A stretch of DNA of 40,551 bases from Desulfovirgula sp. (GTDB lineage Bacteria > Bacillota > Desulfotomaculia > Desulfotomaculales > Nap2-2B). Under the pieces are notes generated by a model. The model was given only the letters and a program-made list of their open reading frames with translations. It was not told where the DNA came from and did no database searches. The first letter of the stretch is position 1. Each line of letters begins with the position of its first letter. Both the position numbers and the translations under genes were made by a program. Positions 16,841 through 24,283 of the stretch are shown piece after piece. The DNA lies in the NCBI GenBank assembly GCA_020725585.1, contig DYES01000048.1:1-40551 (forward strand). The letters are read 5' to 3'.

Positions 16841-16869
16841 ATTGTAGCATAACCAGGAGGAGAAGTAAA
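16841..16869 (-). promoter_or_regulatory. Sigma-A promoter for the small two-gene operon
   Basis: On the minus strand TTTACT (-35, 16869-16864) and TACAAT (-10, 16846-16841) are separated by 17 bp. The start would be near 16834, right at the tandem repeat and about 55 nt before the chosen TTG start. It may also feed rpsO downstream. Confidence 0.6.
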
Positions 16870-16943
16870 CTTTCTTTGAGCATCGACTTTCTAGATGAGC
16901 CATGCAATCTTTCGGTGGGGCGGCGGGGGTGCGGCAGGGATGT

Positions 16944-18551
16944 TCAGGTGTGGCCGTCGTTTTTCTTCGGCACAATCAGGGCGAGGACGGCAATAAATAA
17001 AGATCCGACCAGCAGGAATAAGTTGAGGCCAAGCAGACCAGATTTTGAGAGCCAGGCTAATTGAGGAAAGGCAAGCACGCCAAAAAGTAGTACCCCGGCA
17101 ATCCCTACAAAGGTTCCCGCCTTGCGCCCGGGAGTGAGCTTTCTCGCCAGTTGCCATTGCCCGGCCTTTTCTACTAAGGTGACCGTTGCCAGGGTCAAGA
17201 TATTCATCGACATTCCGAAAAATACGGGATGTATCCGGAAGTAAAAATTAACCGGGTTCCACTGACCCAGGCAATACCAGGCCAATCCGCCAAGAAAACC
17301 GGTAACCATGGCTGCCACTGCCGCCCGGCGGGTAGCCAATGGCCAAAACAGAGTGGCCACCACCGGGGCGAAGGTGGTCCCGTTGCGGAGCGTCCAGGCC
17401 AATACATTCCACCAGGCGGCCTGTTCGCTCCGCAAAAGGGCCAATACAATCACCACGACGGTCAACAACACAAGAGACCACCTCGTGTAAACGACCTTTT
17501 GCGCATCGGTTACTCTCGGATTTATTGCCCCCGCAAAATCCCGGCCCAGACTGGTGGAACCGGAAAACTGGCAGGGCGCACCCCAACCCAGGGCACAGGC
17601 CCAAATGCCCATAAAAAAAAGTCCCACCAGAGGCGGTGGCAAAACCTGACTAAGATAAACAGGGACACCGATCATTCCGCTCTTTTGGCCGGGCGCTACG
17701 GCAGCAGCCGCCAGGCCAAATAAAATTCCCAAGGAAATAAAAACTATATCGGCCCCAAAAGCTATTAACAAACCCTTTCGCCCTTCCTGCGGCGTCCGGC
17801 AGGAAAGAGCCATTTGGAAGGCCGCCTGAGCCGTCAAAACGTTAATTAAAAAGGTGGCGAACCAGGCAATAATTAATTGCAACCCCACTGCATCCGGGTC
17901 AAACATTTCCGGGCGAAAGCAAGCCAGCCGGAGCAAACCGGCAGGGCCGGGCCTGGTAAAAAAAGCGTATATTCCAACGCAGAACATGAGCACAAAGGCG
18001 ATATTGTTTGCCGCCTGAGTTACAACCACCGACCACATACCGCCGGCCTGGAGAAAAATCAGCAAGAGCACGACGCTGATGGTTACCGTTACGGGGAGCG
18101 AAAAGTTCGTGAAAACATCGAGGGCGACGGCAAAGGAAAGGGTATTGGCGACCGTCCACATAGGAAAAGTAAAAGCAGTAATCAATCCGGCCACTCCTAA
18201 AGCAAGCCGGCCAAAGCGTTCGCCAATTAAACCCGAGATGGTGACCACCATTCGTCGGCGGTAGTTGCCGATGAACAGGAGGGCAATAATCAGGACATGC
18301 ACCATTTCGGCCACCCCGTACCAGCCGGCGGACACCCCTTTGGCGTAAGACAACTCCAGAATTGAAATATAAGAGGAACCGGAAAAGAGACCGGTGGTGC
18401 AAACAAAAACCATCCACGCCCGAAAACTCCTCCCTCCCACCCAAAACCCTTCTCCGTTCTGGGCTTTGCTTTTGACAATGTTGCCGAGGGCGATCAGGAT
18501 GGTTGTGTAACATATTGCCAGACCCAATATCCAGGCCCCGTAAGGATTCAC
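16944..18551 (-). CDS. Sodium:solute symporter (SSF family)
   Basis: This protein of about 535 aa is a predicted 13-14-helix cation-coupled importer of the SSF (PutP/PanF) type: an N-terminal helix followed by FWVGGRSFRAWMVFVCTTGLFSGSSYI, the usual second-helix segment after a GR-F loop, then GLIGERFG, AQAAFQMALSCRTPQEGRKG and GSTSLGRDFAG. The GTG at 18551 is preferred since GGGGAG lies 8 nt upstream; a TTG at 18590 in the same frame has only a weak site. It is the last of three ion-coupled transporter genes in a row. The substrate is unknown. About 75 bp separate its stop from the promoter of the small two-gene operon. Confidence 0.85.
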   Translation of the reverse strand: MNPYGAWILGLAICYTTILIALGNIVKSKAQNGEGFWVGGRSFRAWMVFVCTTGLFSGSSYISILELSYAKGVSAGWYGVAEMVHVLIIALLFIGNYRRRMVVTISGLIGERFGRLALGVAGLITAFTFPMWTVANTLSFAVALDVFTNFSLPVTVTISVVLLLIFLQAGGMWSVVVTQAANNIAFVLMFCVGIYAFFTRPGPAGLLRLACFRPEMFDPDAVGLQLIIAWFATFLINVLTAQAAFQMALSCRTPQEGRKGLLIAFGADIVFISLGILFGLAAAAVAPGQKSGMIGVPVYLSQVLPPPLVGLFFMGIWACALGWGAPCQFSGSTSLGRDFAGAINPRVTDAQKVVYTRWSLVLLTVVVIVLALLRSEQAAWWNVLAWTLRNGTTFAPVVATLFWPLATRRAAVAAMVTGFLGGLAWYCLGQWNPVNFYFRIHPVFFGMSMNILTLATVTLVEKAGQWQLARKLTPGRKAGTFVGIAGVLLFGVLAFPQLAWLSKSGLLGLNLFLLVGSLFIAVLALIVPKKNDGHT

Positions 18552-18633
18552 TTCCCCGGCTCCCCGACCAAAGAACTGCTCCGTGGTCAATTCCTAAATC
18601 TTTTGTAGCCAAAAACCTACCTCTTCTCCCACC

Positions 18634-19794
18634 TTAAATCATGAAGAGAACAATAAAGTAAACGACCAACAAGACCAGCCCCAGGGGGACGCCCAGGCGG
18701 GCCCATTCGCGGCTGCCGATTTTGAGCTTCCCGGCAGAAACAATGTTGGGGATGTTGCCGGGGATGAGCATGCCGCCGCTGATCAAAAGCCCCATCAGGA
18801 CGGCCTGAATCTGCTGCGAGGTCATCTTCGCACTGATTTCCGCCGCCGCCAGGGTGGCGTTGTCCAGAATGGCGGAAATCATGTTCACCCAGTAAAGCAA
18901 TCTGCTGTCGAAGTAAATTACGTAGGTGTCGATGACCGGTTTAAAACCAGCACCTAACAACTCCAATGCAATAACAAAAACGAAAATTTTCAGCGCCCGC
19001 AGAAAGACGCCCTGGTAAGATTCTTCCCCGGCGTCCTCTTCCCCGGCAGCCGCTTCGGCGGCCGCCGTTTTGGTTTCGGCGGCGGCAAGGTTGCACCCGG
19101 CGGTGTCTTCCTCACACCCTTCCGCGGGCACACTAACCAGGGGCCGCGGGTTTTCCGCCTGTCCGGCGGAGCAAAGAACAGCTTCCCCTTCCACGAGCCG
19201 CCTGCTCCCCGCGTAATAAGCCCCGAAAAGGCCCATGGCCACTACCCCGGGGATCACAAAAACGCCAATTTCCCGCAAAAGATACCAGAAATCAGCGTTT
19301 AGCTTCGAAATGGTGATGGTGGAAAGAGGCTCCCCAATGGGCGTGAGCGCGGCGCCCAAACCAATGGAAAAGCAGGCAACGATGTCCAGGTTGACCTTGT
19401 CTTTGCGCGAAAGTGGCAGGACGCTGATGATTTCCACCAGGACCAGGGAAGCGATAATGGCGGTGATGACGCTGGACAACAGACCGAGCACGACGGTGAT
19501 GAAAAAGAGAAAGAGCTTTAAAGGAAGGTACTTGAGAATGAAATCAACGGCGTTCTTCACTTTATCCTTGAAGAGCTTGAACAAAAGCCCGGCAATCAGG
19601 ACGGCGCCGGTGATCATGTACAAAAAGCGGTTCTCCAGTATTTCCACGACGAGCTCTTTGCCTAGCACTCCGGAAACAATGGTGGCCGCCAGGCCCATTA
19701 CAAAAAGAAAAAACTCCAGGTTGTGCTCGATTTTTTTAACCAGAAAGGGTAGCGCCAAAACGAGAACAAGGATGACGATCAAGCCAATGATCAT
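18634..19794 (-). CDS. DUF1646 (predicted ion transporter, NhaD/ArsB-like fold)
   Basis: This 386-aa membrane protein matches the DUF1646 predicted cation transporters: MIIGLIVILVLVLALPFLVKKIEHNLEF at the start, GAALTPIGEPLSTI, SAILDNATLAAAEIS and GGMLIPGNIPNIVSAGKLKI, the half-repeat motifs of the ion transporter superfamily that includes NhaD and ArsB. About residues 212-265 form a long Ala/Glu-rich hydrophilic loop with three Cys, which looks lineage-specific. The ATG at 19794 follows GGAGGG; a longer frame to 19950 lacks a ribosome site and overlaps a palindromic terminator. The transported ion is not known. Confidence 0.78.
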   Translation of the reverse strand: MIIGLIVILVLVLALPFLVKKIEHNLEFFLFVMGLAATIVSGVLGKELVVEILENRFLYMITGAVLIAGLLFKLFKDKVKNAVDFILKYLPLKLFLFFITVVLGLLSSVITAIIASLVLVEIISVLPLSRKDKVNLDIVACFSIGLGAALTPIGEPLSTITISKLNADFWYLLREIGVFVIPGVVAMGLFGAYYAGSRRLVEGEAVLCSAGQAENPRPLVSVPAEGCEEDTAGCNLAAAETKTAAAEAAAGEEDAGEESYQGVFLRALKIFVFVIALELLGAGFKPVIDTYVIYFDSRLLYWVNMISAILDNATLAAAEISAKMTSQQIQAVLMGLLISGGMLIPGNIPNIVSAGKLKIGSREWARLGVPLGLVLLVVYFIVLFMI

Positions 19795-19891
19795 TGTTTT
19801 CCCTCCGCATTTTTGTTTTTTAATCTGTTTATAGGCTCCGGGCCGGTTATTTTTGTTAACCTTACCCGCCTCAAAAGGGCCGCCTGAAAAA

Positions 19892-19937
19892 GTTTTCAAA
19901 AAAATTATCCACGTCACGTGGATAATTTTTTGAAAAC
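19892..19937. terminator. Long near-perfect palindrome, probable bidirectional terminator
   Basis: Two arms of about 22 bp, each GTTTTCAAAAAA-TTATCCACGT in type and differing by a single A, face each other across a tiny centre (19892-19937). The stem core ATTATCCACGT is bounded by an A-run and a T-run, so either strand reads as a hairpin plus U-tract. It sits about 95 bp after the SLC13/DASS gene and would end that transcript. Confidence 0.7.
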
Positions 19938-20029
19938 AAACAAGGCGCAAAAGACGGGATTAATTTACTATTTCTTTCTAATAGTATTTAGTTTTCGTTT
20001 CTGTAGTTTTCGTTTCTGCTCAGCAAAAA

Positions 20030-21541
20030 CTAGAGGTTTTGCCAGAATTTTAGGTCGAAATGCATAACCGTACCCCAGAACAACCAGGAAACAAGCCCGC
20101 AGGCAATGGCACAGAAGAACCCGTAAACGGGCAAACGCCAGGAAGCTTTGCCTTCAAGTGCAATAGGAAGCGCCATGGTTCCCGTAGCAGTAGGCACCAT
20201 AAAGGAGAAGTTTACTGTATAGCCCATCATGAGCAGCCACGGGATCGGGTTTTGGCCGGCGGCGACAGTGGCGGCGCCCACGATAGGGGCCAACATCCCG
20301 GCAGCGCCGGTGTCGGAAGCTATATTACCCATAAAAAGGCAGAACGCTACAAAGATACCTACTCCGACGTAAGCCGGAAGGTCCCAGTAGCTTCCGAGAA
20401 AAGAAGCCATCAGCTTGCTGGCGCCCGTGTCGTTGACCAGGACGGCGATGCTCATCGCCGTGGGCCAGAGCAAGAACGCGTGCACGGGAAGCACCTTTAC
20501 CGCGTTTATACTTAAAAGTCTTTCCCCTTTTTGGAATTCAAAAGGCTTCCCGTAAGGAGCACCTGCGTCCGGGGCGGGCAACAGCGCCAGGATGCCCGTA
20601 ACAACGCTGAAAATCAGCGCGGGAGTGATATTCATGCCTTTCGGGAGGTACGGCATCCACAAGGGCTGCAGGAACGGGAGAAGAACCGCCAGGATGAAAA
20701 GGTAAAAGCCCCACTTTTCAGACTTTGTAATGGGGCCCATCTTTTTGAGCTCTTCTTCAAAATACTCGTGGGAGCCTTCAAAGTACTTCCTTTCTACGGG
20801 AAAAATGGCCCCAAACAAAATGGCCACCGGGATCATGCTCAGAAACACCGGAAGTACAAGGGTAGCCGTATAACTGGCCATGGCCACCGGCCGTCCGAGG
20901 GTGTCTACCAATTGCTGCCAGGTAATTACAGCCTGTCCACCAGCCATTGGGGTTAAGAAGCCTCCCAGGGAAGCGCCGACGCCAATGGCAATGATTATAA
21001 GCATTGCGCTTGCACTGTTCTTTAACTTCTGGCTCGAGTCATAGCCAACATATTTGAGAATCTCGAGGGCGATAGGGGTGAGTGCTATGGCGATAACGGT
21101 ATTTGCGGCAATAAAGCTAATTATTGTCGCAAACATCACCCACACCACCGCTTGCGCCCGGACGGAAGTGCCGACCCACTTGAGGCAGAAGAGCGCCATG
21201 CGGCGGGTCAACCCCCACCTCGTCCACATGCAGACGATGAGAGCCGGGCCCAGCAGCATCCCGAGACCTGGGTGGATTATGCTCTTAGTAATTTTGCCCC
21301 AGTCCATGCCCGGGAGAAAAGCAGTTCCTAAAAGGGGGATAAAGATGGTGTAACCGGTGGGGATTACTCCGGTACCCCAGTACCAGGCAGCCCAGACAAT
21401 GATGGCCAGTCCCCCGCGCTGGGTTACAGTCCCTATAGGTAAGCTTAAAATTAGAAAGTATAGAAGAGGGCCAACCGCCAGAGTAATCCATTCCAAAACC
21501 GTTCTTTCAAACCCGAGTATCCTGATTGTTCTCGCGCCCAT
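20030..21541 (-). CDS. SLC13/DASS-family anion permease
   Basis: This 503-aa inner-membrane protein resembles sodium-coupled di- and tricarboxylate or sulfate carriers (DASS/ArsB superfamily): an N-terminal helix cluster, ANTVIAIALTPIALEILKYVG, the helix-hairpin region GASLGGFLTPMAGGQAVITW, then SDTGAAGMLAPIVGAA and MVPTATGTMALPIALEG, which correspond to the two SNT/S-N-T-like ion-binding hairpins in altered form (ANT and SDT; PTA). A strong AAGGAGGAGG precedes the ATG. It lies downstream of the phosphatase-superfamily/CysD-like operon, from which it is separated by a 560-bp region of inverted repeats. Substrate unknown; an oxyanion or organic acid is likely. Confidence 0.8.
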   Translation of the reverse strand: MGARTIRILGFERTVLEWITLAVGPLLYFLILSLPIGTVTQRGGLAIIVWAAWYWGTGVIPTGYTIFIPLLGTAFLPGMDWGKITKSIIHPGLGMLLGPALIVCMWTRWGLTRRMALFCLKWVGTSVRAQAVVWVMFATIISFIAANTVIAIALTPIALEILKYVGYDSSQKLKNSASAMLIIIAIGVGASLGGFLTPMAGGQAVITWQQLVDTLGRPVAMASYTATLVLPVFLSMIPVAILFGAIFPVERKYFEGSHEYFEEELKKMGPITKSEKWGFYLFILAVLLPFLQPLWMPYLPKGMNITPALIFSVVTGILALLPAPDAGAPYGKPFEFQKGERLLSINAVKVLPVHAFLLWPTAMSIAVLVNDTGASKLMASFLGSYWDLPAYVGVGIFVAFCLFMGNIASDTGAAGMLAPIVGAATVAAGQNPIPWLLMMGYTVNFSFMVPTATGTMALPIALEGKASWRLPVYGFFCAIACGLVSWLFWGTVMHFDLKFWQNL

Positions 21542-21813
21542 TAACTAACCTCCTCCTTCTTCTTTGTTGAGTTGACCATCTTGTTACTTGTATTATCATT
21601 CACTTTTACATGCACAAAAACTTCCGCCTGGGTTCTTTACCAATCCTCTCCAATCTACTCCATTATCTCCTTTCCCGCTAATAGATAATTTTTCTAAAGC
21701 CTTTCCTTCCAGAAGTCACCTCACTTTTTCTTCTTTTTCCAATTTTTATACTTTTTTACTTACAACTTCCTTGCGCTTACTTCTTTACACCATCCTTCGG
21801 CCTGTCCCTTCTT

Positions 21814-22012
21814 TATTTAGGCAAAGTTAACATTTGCCCCGTTTGCCCCGACACTTGCTTGACTTTCAAATTGAAGCTCTGCTAAAATTAATTAGTTTTC
21901 TTTTTCCTTATTCGTGTCGGGGCCTAAATAGAAAAGAGAATGGCAGCGCCACAGATTCACGGAAGAGGGGATTTTTATTCTTTATAGAATTTGAACAGTA
22001 CGCGCTGCCATT
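21814..22012. other. Intergenic region with three inverted-repeat pairs
   Basis: The 560-bp gap between the CysD-like gene and the permease gene has no convincing gene, but three arm pairs: TATTTAGGC 21814 with GCCTAAATA 21922; GCCCCGACAC 21845 with GTGTCGGGGC 21914; AATGGCAGCGC 21939 with GCGCTGCCATT 22002. The first two nest closely. In the direction of the downstream permease this could be a folded leader (attenuator or riboswitch), or it could be a decayed MITE-like element. The rest, 21542-21810, is pyrimidine-rich on plus and featureless apart from the ribosome site. Confidence 0.45.
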
Positions 22013-22101
22013 TTACCCACCTCAAAATGGCCCCGTCTTCTTTTTCCTGCAAGCAGCAACTGAACTGGAAGGGGCGCCGTTTTTACGCTTTTAAATTGCA
22101 A

Positions 22102-22947
22102 CTACATGTATCCCAAAGCCCGCAGCCTAGCCATGGCCGCTTCCTTATCCTGGCGCCGGCCGGCCCGCTCCACCGTGTTTTCCAGGTCCTGCTCCCAGGC
22201 CGGCAGATCGGACATCTTTTGCGTCGTCGTCTTGGCGCCGAGGGAACGGTAGCCCTGGGCGTATAGAGAAACGAACGGGAGCTTCCAGTGGTGATAAATA
22301 TCCCACAGAGCCCGCTCTTTAATGTGGAGAATCGGGCGGATCCGCACCTGGGCCGGCTGCAGGTATTGCGCCTCGACCTTTTCAAAATAAGGATCGTCAG
22401 ATCTCACCGGCTGTTCGTCCCAGCGCAGGCCCTGGACGATCACCTTTACATCGTTCTCCTCCAGATAAACGTTCAGCGCCACGGACTTCATCAGGTGGTT
22501 GCCGATGAAGGATTCCGCCTCAAACGGGAATCTTTCCAGGTCGCCGAAACCAATGCGTTTAATCTCCTCACGGTTCCGCTCGTTAAGGTCCTTTATCCAA
22601 ACATCTGCGCCCAGCGTGTAATTGCACGCCCGCAGCACGTCCTCGTTTTTGGCCACGTCAAGCTGAATGCCCCATTCCTTGCTCATCTTGGCCAGGAATT
22701 CTTCCGCTTCCTCAAAGGTATCTCCTTCGTCGATGGTGACTGCCCGGGGCATCTCGAAGCCGTATTTTTTGCAGGTCTCTCGCCAGATCCACAGGGTCAG
22801 GGTGCTGTCTTTATGGCCCGACCAAACCAGGCGGATGTCCTTGGGGTCGAACTGGCGGTAGGCCTCTCGCACGATGTTTTGAGATATGTGGATGTACGTT
22901 TCCAGCTCTTCGATTCTCTGCTTGCTTAAAGGTTTGCCGTTTGGCAT
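22102..22947 (-). CDS. CysD-like PP-loop (PAPS reductase/ATP sulfurylase) family protein
   Basis: This 281-aa protein belongs to the adenine nucleotide alpha-hydrolase family. The pyrophosphate loop reads SGHKDS at 43-48 instead of the usual SGGKDS. The C-terminal part (FVSLYAQGYRSLGAKTTTQK, DLPAWEQDL, ERAGRRQDKE, RLRALGYM) is like the small subunit of ATP sulfurylase, CysD. CysD normally works with the GTPase CysN, which is absent from the window, and no catalytic Cys pattern of PAPS reductases is evident. It follows the two sulfatase-family genes by 24 bp and is probably co-transcribed from the sigma-54 promoter at 25784. It may activate sulfate or another oxyanion, or adenylate a substrate; the role is unknown. 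Confidence 0.78.
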   Translation of the reverse strand: MPNGKPLSKQRIEELETYIHISQNIVREAYRQFDPKDIRLVWSGHKDSTLTLWIWRETCKKYGFEMPRAVTIDEGDTFEEAEEFLAKMSKEWGIQLDVAKNEDVLRACNYTLGADVWIKDLNERNREEIKRIGFGDLERFPFEAESFIGNHLMKSVALNVYLEENDVKVIVQGLRWDEQPVRSDDPYFEKVEAQYLQPAQVRIRPILHIKERALWDIYHHWKLPFVSLYAQGYRSLGAKTTTQKMSDLPAWEQDLENTVERAGRRQDKEAAMARLRALGYM

Positions 22948-22971
22948 AACTTAATAGCACCTCCATTGAAG

Positions 22972-24189
22972 TTATTGCTGTTGTCTTTCGTATCTCCTTA
23001 CTCTGGGAATTACCTTTTTCATCATGTATTCAGTCACCGTCGTTTTGTCGACGATATTGTTGCGCTCCTCCGGATCGTCCCCCAGGTCGTACAACTCCCA
23101 GGAGTCATCCGTTTCGCGGTAAATGATTTTCAGTTCGCCCTCGCGGTAAAAGTGGACTTCTTTTTCGTCTCCTTTTTCGTGGCTCCCCTGTTTGTCAATG
23201 GACTCGCCGTAGACTCCCCTTGGCTGGTACGCCTCGAGGGGGAGCAGGGACTGCCCCTGCCAGGCTCCTGAGGGCGCGACGCCAAAAAGATGGGTAATCG
23301 TAGGAGGTACATCCAGGGTGCTCACCACGGTTTCGGATACGACACCTTTTTTCAGGGAAGGATCGTAAATGATCAAGGGGACGTTCACCAGCTCCTGATA
23401 CATCTTGCCGTCGTGGGAAAGCCCGCCGTGTTCGCCAAACTCCTCGCCGTGGTCGGAGGTAATGATGACCACGGAGTTGTCGTGGTAACCAAGCCTCTGT
23501 AAAATCTCGAAGAACTCCGCCGCGGCTTCGTCTACTTCCCGCACGTGGGCTAAATAAAGCTTGCGGAGCAATTCAACCGTGTCCTTGTTGGAAACATCCC
23601 GCTTTAAAACCACATTTTTAAATAAGGCGAACATTTCATCTTCGCTTAACTTGATGCTGGGGTCTACCTCATCCACGTACTTACGCTCCGGCACGTAAGG
23701 TTCGTGAACGTCCATGTAGTGCACCCACAAGAAAAAGGGCTTCTCGCCGCCTCTTTCTTTATGGAATTCCAGCCAGCCGGCTGCCTTCCTGTTGATCTCG
23801 CGGGCCCTGATATAAGGCACTTTTTCATCCACATTGGCTTCCATCGAATCATAGAAGGTATCCCACCCCCGGTTCCAGCCAAAAAAGGCGCAGAGGTAGG
23901 CATTGGAGTGAAATGCTGCCGTAGTTATCCCGGCTTTTTTAAGCACCTCGGAGACAAGCACCCGCTGCGGCGGGCATTTTCCCCTCTGCCTCCCAAAGTC
24001 AAGATAGTAGGAGGAAGTCAGGATGCCCGGAAAACCTGCCTGGGTGTAAGGCCCGCCGGAATAGGCATTGGTAAACCTGATGCTGCGCTCCTGAAGAGAA
24101 TCAAGAAAAGGAGTCAGGTTCCCTCCGCCGTAGCAGCCCAAAACATCTTTTCTTAACGTGTCGATAGTCAAGAGAATGACATTTTTCAT
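22972..24189 (-). CDS. Sulfatase-family (alkaline phosphatase superfamily) enzyme with Thr nucleophile
   Basis: This 405-aa protein has the PF00884-type fold: a metal-binding N-terminus (LLTIDTLRKD with Asp10), NAYSGGPYTQAGFPGILTS, HYMDVHEPYVP, the second metal cluster VIITSDHGEEFGEHGG, and a C-terminal WELYDLGDDPEERNN segment typical of sulfatases. The CxPxR signature needed for formylglycine is absent; counting back from ILTS puts Thr49 at the nucleophile position. Thr nucleophiles are known in LtaS and phosphoethanolamine transferases. So it may be a phospho- or sulfo-hydrolase or transferase rather than a classical sulfatase. No signal peptide, hence cytoplasmic. GAGAGG precedes the ATG; it is the second gene of the operon. 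Confidence 0.85.
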   Translation of the reverse strand: MKNVILLTIDTLRKDVLGCYGGGNLTPFLDSLQERSIRFTNAYSGGPYTQAGFPGILTSSYYLDFGRQRGKCPPQRVLVSEVLKKAGITTAAFHSNAYLCAFFGWNRGWDTFYDSMEANVDEKVPYIRAREINRKAAGWLEFHKERGGEKPFFLWVHYMDVHEPYVPERKYVDEVDPSIKLSEDEMFALFKNVVLKRDVSNKDTVELLRKLYLAHVREVDEAAAEFFEILQRLGYHDNSVVIITSDHGEEFGEHGGLSHDGKMYQELVNVPLIIYDPSLKKGVVSETVVSTLDVPPTITHLFGVAPSGAWQGQSLLPLEAYQPRGVYGESIDKQGSHEKGDEKEVHFYREGELKIIYRETDDSWELYDLGDDPEERNNIVDKTTVTEYMMKKVIPRVRRYERQQQ

Positions 24190-24240
24190 GAAAGTACCTC
24201 TCTCATTGAACTTGCTAACTTGTTACAAAAGGAAGGGAGA

Positions 24241-24266
24241 GGAGGGGGAAGGATTTCCCCCCTCCC
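24241..24266 (-). terminator. GC-rich stem-loop between the two sulfatase-family genes
   Basis: GGAGGGGGAA with TTCCCCCCTCC forms a strong hairpin in the 94-bp gap. A pyrimidine-rich but not T-rich stretch follows on the minus strand, so it may be a partial terminator or an mRNA-stabilising or processing hairpin within the operon. Confidence 0.4.
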
Positions 24267-24283
24267 GTTATTCGCCCAATTGA

